In this document: positions 1-11,409 of the stretch, in pieces | Layout of the letters: the number at the start of each line of letters is the position of its first letter | How positions within the stretch are numbered: the first letter of the stretch is position 1 | NCBI RefSeq assembly: GCF_022760855.1 | Contig: NZ_JAKTNR010000004.1 | Location: forward strand, 124,001 to 188,000 | Direction: 5' to 3' | Length of the DNA: 64,000 nucleotides | Source: Thermus albus | GTDB taxonomy: Bacteria > Deinococcota > Deinococci > Deinococcales > Thermaceae | The notes under the pieces: generated by a model | The model's database searches: none | What the model was told of the DNA's origin: nothing | The model's input: only the letters and a program-made list of their open reading frames with translations | Made by a program: the position numbers and the translations under genes

Positions 1-196
<196 letters not shown>

Positions 197-230
197 TTAT
201 GGAAGCCCTTCCCGTCATCCCGGCTAAAGT

Positions 231-1379
231 TTACACCCTGAGGGGCACCACCACCGCCTGGTACCCTTCCCCGGGAGAACTGGCAGAAGCCTCTAGGGGA
301 TGGAGGAGGCTTGGGCTGGTGGGACCAGAAAGGAACAGGCTAGCCTCACCCGATAGGGGGGAAAGGGCCTCCAGGAGGTAACGGGCATTGTAGGCCACCG
401 CCAGGGGTGTGCCCTCGAGGCGCACCGGGATCTCCTCCCGGCCTTTCCCATAATCCCCTTCCGCGGAAAGCAAGGCCCTGCCCTCCTCAAACATGAGGTC
501 TACCCGATGGTTCTGCCGGTCAGCAAGAACGCTAACCCGGCGCAAGGCCTCGCGGAAAGCTTCCACCTCAAAGGTGGCCTTCAAGGGAAACTCCTTGGGG
601 ATCACCCGCTCATAATCGGGAAACTCCCCTTCCATAAGCCGAACCGCCATCCGCACCTGCCCCTGGGGGGGATCCGCCAGGCCTCCCGTGGCCAAGCCCA
701 GAATACCTGGGCCTAGGGCCAGGGCCACCTCGCCTTCCCCCATGGCCTTGAGAACCCGTACCATCTCATCCACACTGCGGGCGGGCACCACCGCCTTCTT
801 GGTGAAGGGCTGGGGCTTGGCAAGCCCGTAAAGGGCCAACCGGTACCCATCGGAGGCCACGGAGCGCAACCCCTTCTCGGAGAACTCCAGCTGGACGCCC
901 CGGAAAATGGCGCGGTATTCCTCGTTGCTGGCGGCGTAGCGCACATGGGAAAGGGCCCGGTGAAGCTCCTCCACGGAGAGCAAGGTCTGCAAGGGGTAAG
1001 GCTCCGAGGGTCCCTCATGGCTAGGGAAGAACAACTCCGGGTAACCCTCATCGGGCGCCAGACTCAGCCGGGTGCTGAAGGAGCCCGAGGAAAGGAAAAG
1101 CTCCGCGCCAAAGGCCAGCTCCACTTGGTCCCCGGGAAGGCTGCGCACCAGTTGGAAAAAGGGCTGGGCCGGAACCAGAAACCGGCCCTCCCCCTCGATG
1201 GAAAGGTGGAGGCGTACCTCCAGATCCACTTCCCCGTTGGTTCCAAACAGGGTCAGGACCCCCGGGGAAAGGGCAAGGCCCAAGTAGGTGAAAAGGGGGT
1301 TGGAGCTTCGCGTGGGTATGACCCTTTCCAACAAGGAGACGTGTTCGGTAAGCAAGTTTTTAGGAATGGTTACTTTCAT
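231..1379 (-). CDS. dnaN: DNA polymerase III beta subunit (sliding clamp)
   Basis: Ring-shaped clamp that tethers DNA polymerase III and repair factors to DNA. The 382-residue product has the usual length for three repeated clamp domains (roughly 1-120, 125-250, 255-380). It opens MKVTIPKNLLTEHVSLLERV and has the typical ASDGYRLAL segment in the middle domain. The ATG at 1379 is preceded by GAGGAGGAAG. The gene flanks oriC, with dnaA on the far side of it, transcribed in the same direction. The final segment (SPGEGYQAVVVPLRV) differs slightly from the common C-terminal MPMRL peptide. Confidence 0.96.
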   Translation of the reverse strand: MKVTIPKNLLTEHVSLLERVIPTRSSNPLFTYLGLALSPGVLTLFGTNGEVDLEVRLHLSIEGEGRFLVPAQPFFQLVRSLPGDQVELAFGAELFLSSGSFSTRLSLAPDEGYPELFFPSHEGPSEPYPLQTLLSVEELHRALSHVRYAASNEEYRAIFRGVQLEFSEKGLRSVASDGYRLALYGLAKPQPFTKKAVVPARSVDEMVRVLKAMGEGEVALALGPGILGLATGGLADPPQGQVRMAVRLMEGEFPDYERVIPKEFPLKATFEVEAFREALRRVSVLADRQNHRVDLMFEEGRALLSAEGDYGKGREEIPVRLEGTPLAVAYNARYLLEALSPLSGEASLFLSGPTSPSLLHPLEASASSPGEGYQAVVVPLRV

Positions 1380-1400
1380 TGTGGCTTCCTCCTCTCTACT

Positions 1401-1673
1401 GCTTTTACTATCTTCTTTAAAGCTTTATAAGGATAGTAGTCGTAGTAGTAGGGGCTGTGGATATGTGGATAAAGGGGGATAAATCCCGTCAGGGAGAGCA
1501 AACCGCATGTGGAAAACTCCTGTGGATAACTTACCTTAGCCTGTGGATAAGCTGTGGATAACTGGCCAGTTATCCACAGGCTAAAGAAGGGGCCAGGTTT
1601 TCCACAAGTTGTCCACAAGGTTATCCACAGAAAAACTCGGGTTATCCACAGGGTTATCCACAGGTTATCCACA
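1401..1673. other. oriC: Chromosomal replication origin (oriC) with 13 DnaA boxes and DnaA-trios
   Basis: The dnaN-dnaA gap holds nine perfect boxes: TGTGGATAA at 1464, 1521, 1542 and 1553, and the inverted TTATCCACA at 1570, 1621, 1642, 1654 and 1665. Four near-boxes lie at 1456, 1508, 1598 and 1609. The set flips orientation at about 1562-1569. On the dnaN side is an AT-rich stretch (1403-1435), then six triplets TAG TAG TCG TAG TAG TAG (1434-1451), a GGGC spacer, and the first two boxes. This matches the DnaA-trio unwinding arrangement known from other bacteria. Thirteen boxes is the number I recall for T. thermophilus oriC. Confidence 0.95.
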
Positions 1674-1677
1674 GGGG

Positions 1678-2991
1678 TCATGATAGGGCCTCTTTCAGGC
1701 TGTGAAGCAGCCTCTGCACCTCTCGGTCGCTTTCCGAAAGTTCCTGAACCTTTTGGATGGCGTAAAGAACGGTGGTGTGATCCCGTCCCCCGAAAAGCTG
1801 GCCGATTTCCGGTAGGGAGGAGCGGGTGAGCTCGCGAACCAAGAACATGGCGATCTGGCGGGGCAGGACCACCTCCTTACGCCTCCCCCCGCCCAGTAGC
1901 TCCTCGGGTCGGAGGGAGAAGTATTCGGCCACCTTGCGCACGATCTCTTGGGGGTCAACCTCCACCTCCCTGGAGGCGAAGATGTCGGAAAGGGCCTTGG
2001 TGGCTACAGCCCGGGTCAGCTCCACCCCGTTTAGGGAAGCATAGGCGATGGTGCGCATCAGGGCCCCCTCCAGCTCGCGGATGTTGGAGGTCACTTGGCG
2101 GGCGATGTACTCCAGCACCTCCTCGCTGATGCGTAGGCCCCGTTGTTCGGCGTTCATCTTCAGGATGGCGATGCGGGTTTCCAGGTCGGGGGGCTGGATG
2201 TCGGTGATGAGGCCCCATTCAAACCGGCTTCTTAGGCGGGCCTCGAGGGTCAGGATGTCCTTGGGGGGCCGGTCGGAGGAGAGGATGATCTGCTTGTGGG
2301 CCTCGTAAAGGGCGTTAAAGGTGTGAAAGAACTCCTCCTGGGTGCGCTCCTTGCCGGCTATGAACTGGATGTCGTCCACCAAAAGGAGGTCCACGGAGCG
2401 GTAGCGCTCGCGGAACTCCGTCATGCGGTCCTCACGGATGGCGTTGATGAGCTCGTTGGTGAAGGTTTCCGTGGACACGTACTCAATCTTCAGGTGGGGG
2501 AACCGTTTGGCCACGGAGTGGCCCACCGCGTGCATGAGGTGGGTTTTACCCAGGCCCACGCCCCCGTAGATGAAGAGGGGGTTGTAGGCCCTTCCCGGAG
2601 ACTCGGCCACCGCTACCGCCGCTGCATGGGCCATGGAGTTGTTGGGACCCACCACGAAGTTCTCGAAGGTGTATTTGGGATTGAGGTTGGGTTTGGCGGT
2701 TTCAGGGGTGGGGGGGCTGTGGAAGATATCCTCCTGGACGGCCACGCTGGGCACCACCTTGAGCTCAAACCGAGGGGCTTGGGCACCCAGGAGGCTGAGG
2801 GCTTCCTGGATCAGCTCGGCGTAGTGCCGTTTGATCCAGTCCAGGGCGAAGGAGGTGGGCACCGCCAGTTGTAGCACCCCATCCTGGATACCCAGGGGGC
2901 GGATGCGCTCAAACCAGGTGTGGAACTCCACCTCGGTGATGTTGCGACGGATGTGCTCCAGGATGTGTTGCCAGATGGCCTCGTGGGTCAA
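1678..2991 (-). CDS. dnaA: Chromosomal replication initiator DnaA
   Basis: ATP-dependent initiator that binds the adjacent boxes and melts the origin. The N-terminal DnaB/DiaA-contact domain is followed by a short linker, the AAA+ core (Walker [10 protein letters not shown] near residue 145, Walker [10 protein letters not shown]) and the C-terminal DNA-binding domain with the DnaA signature [11 protein letters not shown]. An ATG exists at 3021, but it overlaps a good -10 (TAGAAT, 3020-3025 on this strand). That start would therefore fall outside the transcript. I prefer the TTG at 2991, preceded by a run of seven G, giving 437 residues that begin [13 protein letters not shown]. Confidence 0.95.
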   Translation of the reverse strand: MTHEAIWQHILEHIRRNITEVEFHTWFERIRPLGIQDGVLQLAVPTSFALDWIKRHYAELIQEALSLLGAQAPRFELKVVPSVAVQEDIFHSPPTPETAKPNLNPKYTFENFVVGPNNSMAHAAAVAVAESPGRAYNPLFIYGGVGLGKTHLMHAVGHSVAKRFPHLKIEYVSTETFTNELINAIREDRMTEFRERYRSVDLLLVDDIQFIAGKERTQEEFFHTFNALYEAHKQIILSSDRPPKDILTLEARLRSRFEWGLITDIQPPDLETRIAILKMNAEQRGLRISEEVLEYIARQVTSNIRELEGALMRTIAYASLNGVELTRAVATKALSDIFASREVEVDPQEIVRKVAEYFSLRPEELLGGGRRKEVVLPRQIAMFLVRELTRSSLPEIGQLFGGRDHTTVLYAIQKVQELSESDREVQRLLHSLKEALS

Positions 2992-3019
2992 GGCTACCCC
3001 CCCGCGTTTCCGGAGGAAC

Positions 3020-3025
3020 ATTCTA
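3020..3025 (-). promoter_or_regulatory. Probable dnaA -10 element
   Basis: TAGAAT on the minus strand places transcription start near 3013, upstream of the TTG at 2991 and downstream of the in-frame ATG at 3021. No convincing -35 hexamer is seen at 16-18 bases. Confidence 0.45.
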
Positions 3026-3056
3026 CGCCAAGGCCTTGGGTAAAGTGGAGGGTGGG

Positions 3057-4850
3057 ATGGGGTACGACGTGGTGGTGGTGGGAGGTGGGCATGCCGGCAT
3101 TGAGGCTGCGTGGGCGGCGGCAGCCTTGGGGGTGCGGGTGGCCCTGGTCACCATCAACCCCGAGCGAATAGGCATGATGCCCTGCAATCCGGCGGTGGGC
3201 GGGCCTGGGAAGAGCCAGCTGGTGGCGGAGCTCACCGCCCTCGGGGGCCTTATGGGCCGGGCGGCGGACGCAACCGCCATCCACACCCGGGTGCTGAACC
3301 GGTCCAAGGGGCCGGCGGTGCAAAGCTTGAGGGTCCAGGTAGACAGGGATCTCTACGCCCTCAAGGCCCAGGAAATCCTGGCGGAGAGGCCATTAGAGGT
3401 GATCCGGGGGGAAGTGGCGGGCCTTTGGGTGGAGGCGGGGAGGCTTCTTGGGGTGCGCACCGTGGACGGGCGGGGGATCGCCGCCAAGGCGGTGGTGGTG
3501 GCGGGGGGTACCTTCTTGGGCGGGGTGGTTTGGTATGGGCGGCGGTCCCGGCCGGCGGGGCGGCAGGGGGAGCCTCCCGCGCGGTTCCTCTCCCATAGCC
3601 TGAGGGCGGTGGGCCACACCCTGCGGCGCTTTAAAACCGGTACCCCACCCAGGATCCGGGCGGACTCCGTGGAGTTTGGCGAGCTGGAGGTGGTGCCCCC
3701 TGAGGTGCCCCCGGGAAGCTTCACCGGAAACCCGGGTCCCTATGCCACCCGGCTCCCCACCTGGCAGACCCGGACCACGCCCCGGACTCACCACCTGATC
3801 CTGGAGAACCTGCACCTCTCCCCTCTTTATGCGGGGGACATTGTGGGCATCGGACCTCGCTACTGCCCCTCCATTGAGGACAAGGTGGTGCGTTTTTCCG
3901 ACAAGGAAAGCCACCTCCTCTTCGTGGAGCCCGACGGGCTTGCCACCAGCGAGGTGTACCTGCAGGGGTTTTCCTCCAGCCTGCCGCCTGAGCTTCAGGA
4001 GGAGATGGTGAGGAGCTTGCCGGGGTTTGGGCGGGCGGTGATCCAGCGGTACGCCTATGCGGTGGAGTACGACAGCCTGGATCCCATGGAGCTCACCCGG
4101 GGCCTGCAGTCCCGATTGCTGCCCGGGCTTTTCAGCGCCGGCCAAGTGAACGGTACCTCGGGGTACGAGGAGGCGGCGGCCCAGGGGCTTCTGGCCGGCC
4201 TAAATGCGGCCCGGTTTGCCCTGGGTCTTCCTGAAGTCCACTTGCCCCGGGAAAGCGGCTATATGGGGGTGATGGTGGATGACCTGGTGGGCCGGGGAAC
4301 GGATGAGCCCTATCGGATGATGACCTCCCGGGTGGAGCTCCGCCTTCTTTGTCGGGCGGACAATGCGGACGAGCGCCTGGTGCCCCTGGCGGTGGAGTGG
4401 GGCCTGAGGCCCAGGGAGGATCTGGCAAGGGTACAGGAGAAGTACCGGCGGATAGAGGCGGAGCTAAGGCGCTTGGAGGCGTTAAGGGTGGAGGGGGTAA
4501 GTGGCCTTCAGTGGTTGCGGCGGCCGGAGAACACCTATAGAGCTTTGGCAGAGCGGTTTCCTCCTCCCCTCCCCCTTAGCCCGGAGGAAGCCCAGCAGGT
4601 GGAGATCAGGGCCAAGTACGCGGGGTACATAGAGCGGCAGGAGCGGCTACGGGAGAAGCTGAGGGACCTGGAGGCCTTCCGCATACCCGAGGGATTGGAG
4701 TTTCCCCGGGTTCCGGGTCTTTCTCGGGAGGCCGTGGAGAAGCTTTCCCGGGTGAGGCCGCGCACCGTGGCGGAGGCGGCCCGGGTTCCCGGGATACGGG
4801 ACTCTGACCTCACGGCCCTCTTGGTGCACCTCAGGGTGCTGGCCCACTAG
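3057..4850 (+). CDS. mnmG: tRNA uridine-5-carboxymethylaminomethyl modification enzyme MnmG (GidA)
   Basis: FAD enzyme that, with MnmE, installs carboxymethylaminomethyl groups on U34 of certain tRNAs. The N-terminus carries the dinucleotide-binding motif [14 protein letters not shown]. Family segments [19 protein letters not shown] and GTFLGGVV follow, then [11 protein letters not shown] and the C-terminal helical MnmE-binding region. ATG at 3057 has GGAGG five bases upstream. A TTG at 3036 would add seven residues but has no ribosome site. The 597-residue length fits the family. It is divergent from dnaA and leads the rsmG-parA-parB run. Confidence 0.95.
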   Translation: MGYDVVVVGGGHAGIEAAWAAAALGVRVALVTINPERIGMMPCNPAVGGPGKSQLVAELTALGGLMGRAADATAIHTRVLNRSKGPAVQSLRVQVDRDLYALKAQEILAERPLEVIRGEVAGLWVEAGRLLGVRTVDGRGIAAKAVVVAGGTFLGGVVWYGRRSRPAGRQGEPPARFLSHSLRAVGHTLRRFKTGTPPRIRADSVEFGELEVVPPEVPPGSFTGNPGPYATRLPTWQTRTTPRTHHLILENLHLSPLYAGDIVGIGPRYCPSIEDKVVRFSDKESHLLFVEPDGLATSEVYLQGFSSSLPPELQEEMVRSLPGFGRAVIQRYAYAVEYDSLDPMELTRGLQSRLLPGLFSAGQVNGTSGYEEAAAQGLLAGLNAARFALGLPEVHLPRESGYMGVMVDDLVGRGTDEPYRMMTSRVELRLLCRADNADERLVPLAVEWGLRPREDLARVQEKYRRIEAELRRLEALRVEGVSGLQWLRRPENTYRALAERFPPPLPLSPEEAQQVEIRAKYAGYIERQERLREKLRDLEAFRIPEGLEFPRVPGLSREAVEKLSRVRPRTVAEAARVPGIRDSDLTALLVHLRVLAH

Positions 4851-6344
<1,494 letters not shown>

Positions 6345-6361
<17 letters not shown>

Positions 6362-7157
6362 CGGCTTAGGGAGGGGCCTCGAGGCCCTCCTGCCCAAGGG
6401 AACAGGAAGCGTGGTGCGCCTTCCCCTTTCCGCCATCCGACCGAATCCCCACCAGCCGAGAAGAAGGTTCTCCCAGGAGGGACTGGAGGAACTGGCCGCT
6501 TCCATCCGGGAGAAGGGCCTGCTCCAGCCTCTCTTGGTGCGCCCTAAGGGCGAGGGTTACGAACTGGTGGCAGGGGAAAGGCGGTACCGGGCCGCAGAGA
6601 TGGCAGGCCTGGGCGAGGTCCCCGTGGTTATCCGCGACCTCACGGACCAGGAGGCCTTGGAGCTGGCCCTGGTGGAGAACCTCCAGCGGGAGGACCTCAC
6701 CCCCCTGGAGGAGGCCCGGGGCTACCAGGCCCTGCTAGGTTTGGGCCTGACCCAGGAGGAGGTGGCCAAGCGGGTGGGTAAGGCCCGTTCCACGGTGGCC
6801 AACGCCCTAAGGCTGCTCCAGCTTCCCCAGGAGGTGCTGGAGGCCCTAGACCAAGGGCTCATCAGCGCCGGCCACGCCCGGGCCCTTTTAATGCTGGAGC
6901 CTGAGGACCGCCTTTGGGGCCTAAAGGAGATCCTGGATAAGGGACTTTCCGTGCGCCAGGCCGAGGCCTTGCGGGAGCGTCTGCTGCGCGAACGGGAGCG
7001 CAAAGCCCAGGAACCGTCCCCCCTTTCCCTGGAGCTTTCCCGGCACCTGGGCCTGCCGGTGAAGGTGGTGGGGGGAAGGAAGGGGAAGGTGGTCATCCAC
7101 TACCGTTCCCTGGAGGAGCTGGAGGCCCTCCTGGAGCGCCTGGGCTACCAGGCGTAG
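6345..7157 (+). CDS. parB: Chromosome-partitioning protein ParB (Spo0J)
   Basis: CTP-dependent DNA clamp that loads at parS. The N-terminal nuclease-like/CTPase domain includes [11 protein letters not shown] and [14 protein letters not shown] helix-turn-helix ([24 protein letters not shown], split here as [15 protein letters not shown] then TVANALRLL) and the C-terminal dimer domain follow. GTG at 6345 is the start, inside parA. The product is 270 residues. Its 3' end overlaps the convergent comEC by 13 bases. Confidence 0.95.
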
Positions 7158-9211
7158 CCAAAGAGGACCCGCACCGCCCCGTGTTGGTCGGTGCGATAGA
7201 TCGTTATCCCGCGCTGGGCCAGGCGCTTTAGGACCTCGGGGTGGGGATGGCCGTGAGGGTTCCGGCCCACGCCGATGAGGGCCACCTGGGGCTGGATGCG
7301 CTCCAGGAGGTCTTCGTCTGTGGCCGTGCGGGAGCCGTGGTGGCTCACCTTCACCACCTCTGCTTTGGGTGAGGCGAGCTTCCTTTCCACCTCCCGGGGT
7401 ACGTCCGCTAGGAGGAGGGCCTTGGGACCGGCGAAGTCCAGGAGGAGGACCAGGCCGCTCAGGTCGTCGGTGGCCTGCTGCTGGGGGGGCCAGAGGACCT
7501 CGAGGCCACCCCTTCCCACCCGTAAACGGCTCCCTGCTCCTGGGTAGCGTATGGGCACCCCTTTGGCCTTGAGGGACTGGACCAGGGGATGGTCTTCCGA
7601 AAAGGCCGGGGAGAGGAGGGCAAGGCCGATGGGTATCTCCTCCGCCACCCTTAGGAGGCCCCCATAGTGGTCGGCATCGGGATGGGTGGCCACCAGGACC
7701 TCGAGGGCCCCTACCCCCAGGGCCCGCAGGGCCCGCACCACCTTCTCCCCCTGTTCGGGGCGTCCTCCGTCCACCAGAACCTCGGCTCCGCCCATCCGGG
7801 CCAGCAGGGCATCCCCCTGGCCCACGTCCAGGGCCCAAAGGTCTAAGGGCTTGGGCCAGGCGGAAAGGAGGCTCAGGAGGATGGGCAGGCTGGTGAGAAG
7901 AAGGGCTTGCCGCCACAACAGGAGGCGGTAAAGGGCTAGGAATATGGGTAGAAGCCCTAGGTAGTAGAGGGCGAAACCTCTGGGGGAGACCTCCCCCCAC
8001 CAAAGCAGGGGGCCTTGGCCGGCCCAGCGGGCGAGAAGGACGAGGGCCTGGGCCAAGGGTTCCACCAGGGGGGCCAGGAGCCCACCCAGGAGGAGCTTAA
8101 GGACGCCTAGGGGCACCAGGAGGGCCACCAGGGGCAGGGCCAGGAGGTTGCTGAGGGGGGAGAGGAGGGGAAGGAAGCCAAAGCGGTGAAGGAGTAGGGG
8201 GGCCAAAAGGGCCTGGGCCCCCAGGCTGGCCAGGAGGGTGCCCAAGAGGTAGCCCCTGAACGTTGGGGGAAGGCGAAGGGGTGGCAGGGCCAGGGCGATG
8301 CCCAGCACCGCCAGATAGGAAAGCTGGAGGGAAAGGCCCAGGAGGCTTTGGGGAAGCCAGAGGAGCTGGAGGAAGAGGGCCAGGCCCATGGCCTGGAGCA
8401 CCCCGGCCGCTCCCATGCCCAGGAAGAGGCCCAAGAGGGAGAACCCAGCCATCAGGCTGGCCCGCACCAGAGAGGGGGTGGGTCCAGCCAGCCACAGATA
8501 GATGGGTAGCGCCAGGAGGGCCAGGAGGTACCGCGACCGGCCCAAGGGGGTGAGGAGGAGAACCATGCTACCCACCAGGAAGCCCACGTGGAGGCCGGAA
8601 AGGGCCAGGAGATGGGCGAGGCCCGCCCTTTGAAACCAAATATAGGCTTCCTCCAGTCCCCCCTTCTCCCCTAGGGTGAGCCCCTCCATCACCTCCTTGG
8701 CCAGGGGGCTTAGGCCCTGGGCCAAGCGGGCCCGGAAGGGGATGCGGGCATCGGGAAGGGGAGCCAGGGGCTTGGCCCGTTCCACGTGAAACACCCCCCT
8801 CGCCCCCCGGGCAAGGAGCCAGGTCCTTTGGTCAAACCCGCCGGGGTTCCGCTTGGCCTCCGGAGGGGCCAGGTAGCCCCTTAGGTGGTAGATGCCGTCC
8901 CCCAGGGGCGGGAAGTGCCGCACCCAAAGCCGGTGTCCCTCCCAGGTGGTGAGCCCACCCTGTACCCGGAAGCTTCCTTCCAGGCGTGAGCCGTAGGAAG
9001 GTTCGGGGATGGGGAAAAGGAGGCCTCTCAGAACCACCAGGGCCATTCCTAAGACCAAGGGGAGGCGGAGGAAGGGCAGAAGCCCCAACGCGCCCAGGAA
9101 GGCCCAGGGGAAGAGTAGGCCCCAGGCTCCTAAAAGCCCCCCAAGTCCTAGGCCCACCCCGGGGGAGGTCCAAGGGGACATGGGCCTAGAGGGTGGTTCA
9201 GGGGCGTACAT
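7145..9211 (-). CDS. comEC: DNA uptake channel ComEC/Rec2
   Basis: Inner-membrane channel that passes single-stranded DNA into the cytoplasm during natural transformation. The 688-residue product has N-terminal membrane helices and an outside segment. The Competence domain carries [13 protein letters not shown], many further helices follow, and a C-terminal metallo-beta-lactamase-like domain has the motif [14 protein letters not shown] at 9211 overlaps comEA by 14 bases, the usual comEA-comEC pairing. Thermus species are highly transformable. A near-parS sequence is embedded at 8778-8793. Confidence 0.92.
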   Translation of the reverse strand: MYAPEPPSRPMSPWTSPGVGLGLGGLLGAWGLLFPWAFLGALGLLPFLRLPLVLGMALVVLRGLLFPIPEPSYGSRLEGSFRVQGGLTTWEGHRLWVRHFPPLGDGIYHLRGYLAPPEAKRNPGGFDQRTWLLARGARGVFHVERAKPLAPLPDARIPFRARLAQGLSPLAKEVMEGLTLGEKGGLEEAYIWFQRAGLAHLLALSGLHVGFLVGSMVLLLTPLGRSRYLLALLALPIYLWLAGPTPSLVRASLMAGFSLLGLFLGMGAAGVLQAMGLALFLQLLWLPQSLLGLSLQLSYLAVLGIALALPPLRLPPTFRGYLLGTLLASLGAQALLAPLLLHRFGFLPLLSPLSNLLALPLVALLVPLGVLKLLLGGLLAPLVEPLAQALVLLARWAGQGPLLWWGEVSPRGFALYYLGLLPIFLALYRLLLWRQALLLTSLPILLSLLSAWPKPLDLWALDVGQGDALLARMGGAEVLVDGGRPEQGEKVVRALRALGVGALEVLVATHPDADHYGGLLRVAEEIPIGLALLSPAFSEDHPLVQSLKAKGVPIRYPGAGSRLRVGRGGLEVLWPPQQQATDDLSGLVLLLDFAGPKALLLADVPREVERKLASPKAEVVKVSHHGSRTATDEDLLERIQPQVALIGVGRNPHGHPHPEVLKRLAQRGITIYRTDQHGAVRVLFGYAW
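8778..8793. other. Second parS-like sequence inside comEC
   Basis: CGTTCCACGTGAAACA matches 14 of 16 positions of the parS consensus, with the central CACGTG and one full half-site intact. It lies about 3.9 kb from the first parS. The codons it covers read as ordinary ComEC sequence, so coding could explain it. Confidence 0.5.
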
Positions 9212-9506
9212 AAGGCCTAAGCCGTTCCAGGGTTGTGGGACCGATGCCCTTCACCCTTAGGAGGTCTTCCACCCGGGTGTAAGGCCGGCCCTCCACGATC
9301 CTCTGGGCCAGCACGGGGCCGATGCCGGGGAGTTCCATGAGTTCCTCGAGGCTGGCCTGGTTGAGGCTAACGGGTTCTGGGGCGGGAGGTTGGAAGGAAA
9401 CCTCCACCCAGGTTTCCACCTGAACCGGGTGGGGCCGTGGGGCTAGTTTGGGCCAGAGGCTGACGAGGCCTAGGAGGGCTACCGCGAAGAGGTAGCCAAG
9501 GACCAC
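9198..9506 (-). CDS. comEA: Competence protein ComEA, helix-hairpin-helix DNA receptor
   Basis: Membrane-anchored DNA-binding protein that hands incoming DNA to ComEC. From GTG at 9506 it has one N-terminal membrane helix (VVLGYLFAVALLGLVSLW), a short proline-containing linker and a C-terminal double helix-hairpin-helix. The hairpin segments are SLNQASLEELMELPGIGPVLA and [18 protein letters not shown]. No clear ribosome site was found; an upstream TTG at 9557 would add 17 residues without family likeness. It overlaps the upstream gene by 28 bases and comEC by 14. Confidence 0.88.
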   Translation of the reverse strand: MVLGYLFAVALLGLVSLWPKLAPRPHPVQVETWVEVSFQPPAPEPVSLNQASLEELMELPGIGPVLAQRIVEGRPYTRVEDLLRVKGIGPTTLERLRPYVRP

Positions 9507-10129
9507 TCCGTCAAGGCCAGGCCCAGCCCGCCCAGGAGGACGCCGGCCAACACCCAAGGATCGGCCCCGGGGTTGAGGGCCACGAAGCCCACGGTGTAGG
9601 CCAAGGTGAGGAGGGATAGGAGTTTGAGGGGAAGGGCCAAAGGGTTTCGCCCCCCTTGGGTCTTGGGAGCTGGGGCGGACGTGGGAGACCCTGGCTCAGG
9701 GGCCAGCTCAACGGAATCCCGCTTAGGGGGAGATTCTTCCTCCCAGACGTGCGCCTTGGGGGGTTCAGGGGGGGAGGGTGGGGGGGGCACTTCCTGGGTT
9801 GAGGGAAACCGTGGGCTGCTGGCTGGGGTAGAGGTGGCCTTACGCGCCCGGGATACATGGGGCTTTAAGCCCTCTAGGAAGGCCTTGAGCTCTTCTAAGG
9901 GGAAGGCCTTCACCGGTAGGGCCAAGGAGTCCTCCTCGGCCTGCACCAAGAGGGTACCCGCCTCACCCCTGCCCACCCGGCGGATCCTGGCCAGCTCCAG
10001 GCGCTTTACACCGGCCTCGTCCACGAAGACCAAATGGGCTTCGGTGACGGCCAGAAAGCCACCCGGTCCTTCCAGCTTGGCCAGGGCTTCCTCGCCCAAG
10101 CGGGAAAACGCCGCCTCATACTTGCCCAT
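9479..10129 (-). CDS. Membrane protein with PH/GRAM-like N-terminal domain, function unknown
   Basis: I do not recognise a named gene. The 216-residue product has an N-terminal beta-rich stretch (about 20-90) of the kind LAVTEAHLVFVDEAGVKRLEL, resembling PH-like 'YokE/GRAM' folds. A low-complexity proline/serine/glutamate linker follows (about 100-160), then two hydrophobic helices near the C-terminus (LLTLAYTVGFVAL and VLAGVLLGGLGLAL). The start at 10129 lies six bases after a TACAAT -10 with no ribosome site. It heads the comEA-comEC unit, so an envelope or competence role is possible but unproved. Confidence 0.7.
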   Translation of the reverse strand: MGKYEAAFSRLGEEALAKLEGPGGFLAVTEAHLVFVDEAGVKRLELARIRRVGRGEAGTLLVQAEEDSLALPVKAFPLEELKAFLEGLKPHVSRARKATSTPASSPRFPSTQEVPPPPSPPEPPKAHVWEEESPPKRDSVELAPEPGSPTSAPAPKTQGGRNPLALPLKLLSLLTLAYTVGFVALNPGADPWVLAGVLLGGLGLALTEWSLATSSR

Positions 10130-10152
10130 GGCCCCATTGTATACTTCCCCTC
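10130..10152. promoter_or_regulatory. Overlapping divergent promoter
   Basis: The minus-strand -10 TACAAT (10136-10141) and plus-strand -10 TATACT (10140-10145) share the bases of the palindrome GTATAC. Each lies 6-7 bases from its start codon, ATG at 10129 on the minus strand and GTG at 10153 on the plus strand. Neither side has a Shine-Dalgarno. Confidence 0.65.
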
Positions 10153-10782
10153 GTGCCCCTGCGCTTAGGCCACCGCGGCGCCCCCCATCTGGCCCGGGAA
10201 AACACCCTGGAGTCCTTCCGGAAGGCCCTCGAGGCCGGACTGGATGGGTTTGAGCTGGACGTGCACCTGACCCAAGACGGGGTCTTGGTGGTGCACCACG
10301 ACTTCACCCTGGGGGGAATCCCTTTAAATGGGCTTAGCTTTAGGGAGCTTCCGGCTTATGTGCCCACCCTCGAGGAGGTGCTCTGGGCCTTCCCCGGGGT
10401 CTGGATCAACGTGGAGCTAAAGAGCCTCCCTCCGGAAACCGACGGCCGGGAGGAGGCCTTGGCCCGGCTTCTGGCCCGCCATCCCTCAGATAGGATCTGG
10501 GTGAGCTCCTTTGATCCCTTGGCCCTGGTGCGGCTTAAGCGGCTTGGGGTTGGCCCCTTGGGCCTTCTTTATGAGCACGAGGAGGCGGAGGCCTTGGCCC
10601 CCTGCCTTGGGGTGGAATGGGTACACCCCGAGGCCTCTTTGCTCACCCAGGACAAGGTCAGGGAGCTAAAGGCCCGTTACCGGGTGCTGGCTTGGACGGT
10701 GAACCGCCGCCAGCAAGCTCAAGAGCTTGCCGCCTGGGGGGTGGATGCCCTGGTCACCGATTTTCCGGGGGTCCTCGTATAA
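10153..10782 (+). CDS. Glycerophosphodiester phosphodiesterase
   Basis: Hydrolyses glycerophosphodiesters to glycerol-3-phosphate and an alcohol. It has the family start LGHRGAPHLARENTLESF with the catalytic His and Arg, then the metal-binding ELDVHLTQDGVLVVHHD segment. The product is 209 residues, somewhat short, with no signal peptide, so it should be cytosolic. GTG at 10153 follows TATACT by seven bases and looks leaderless. Its stop codon overlaps the -10 of the next gene, ppa. Confidence 0.88.
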   Translation: MPLRLGHRGAPHLARENTLESFRKALEAGLDGFELDVHLTQDGVLVVHHDFTLGGIPLNGLSFRELPAYVPTLEEVLWAFPGVWINVELKSLPPETDGREEALARLLARHPSDRIWVSSFDPLALVRLKRLGVGPLGLLYEHEEAEALAPCLGVEWVHPEASLLTQDKVRELKARYRVLAWTVNRRQQAQELAAWGVDALVTDFPGVLV

Positions 10783-10783
10783 T
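10778..10783 (+). promoter_or_regulatory. ppa -10 element
   Basis: A consensus TATAAT overlaps the preceding stop codon and lies nine bases before the ppa ATG. TGGTCA at 10751 is a weak -35 at an over-long 21-base spacing. Confidence 0.55.
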
Positions 10784-10792
10784 GGGGGGGCT

Positions 10793-11323
10793 ATGGCGAA
10801 CCTGAAGAGCCTTCCGGTGGGCAAAGGAGCCCCTGAGGTGGTGCACATGGTCATTGAGGTTCCCCGCGGTTCGGGAAACAAATACGAGTACGACCCCGAG
10901 CTGGGGGTGGTCAAGCTGGACCGGGTCCTGCCTGGAGCCCAGTTCTACCCCGGGGACTATGGCTTTATCCCTTCCACCTTGGCGGAGGACGGGGATCCCC
11001 TGGATGGCTTGGTGCTTTCCACCTATCCCCTCCTTCCCGGTGTGGTGGTGGAGGTGCGGGTGGTGGGCCTCCTCCTCATGGAGGACGAGAAGGGGGGGGA
11101 CGCCAAGGTCATCGGGGTGGTGGCCGAGGACCAGCGCCTGGACCACATCCAGGACATCGCCGATGTGCCTGAGGGGGTTAGGCAGGAGATCCAGCACTTC
11201 TTTGAAACCTACAAGGTCCTCGAGGCCAAGAAGGGCAAATGGGTCAAGGTAACGGGTTGGCGGGATCGGCAGGCGGCTTTGGAGGAGGTCCGGGCCTGCA
11301 TCGCCCGCTACGGGGGCCATTGA
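10793..11323 (+). CDS. ppa: Inorganic pyrophosphatase
   Basis: Cytosolic family I enzyme that splits pyrophosphate and so pulls biosynthetic reactions forward. The 176-residue product reads almost like the T. thermophilus enzyme. It has the substrate segment EVPRGSGNKYEYD, PGDYGFIPSTL, and the metal-binding signature EDGDPLDGLVL. The start at 10793 was chosen by homology; upstream in-frame codons belong to the preceding gene. A GC hairpin with five T follows the stop. Confidence 0.97.
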   Translation: MANLKSLPVGKGAPEVVHMVIEVPRGSGNKYEYDPELGVVKLDRVLPGAQFYPGDYGFIPSTLAEDGDPLDGLVLSTYPLLPGVVVEVRVVGLLLMEDEKGGDAKVIGVVAEDQRLDHIQDIADVPEGVRQEIQHFFETYKVLEAKKGKWVKVTGWRDRQAALEEVRACIARYGGH

Positions 11324-11353
11324 GGCCAGTCCCAAGGGATACCAGGAGGGGCC

Positions 11354-11377
11354 GGGCCGAAGGGCCAGGCCCTTTTT
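11354..11377 (+). terminator. Probable terminator after ppa
   Basis: GGGCC and GGCCC arms are followed directly by TTTTT. An alternative AAGGG/CCCTT stem with a five-base loop exists in the same place. Confidence 0.5.
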
Positions 11378-11409
11378 ATGCGGCTTACAATGGGGCTAGG
11401 AGGATGGCT

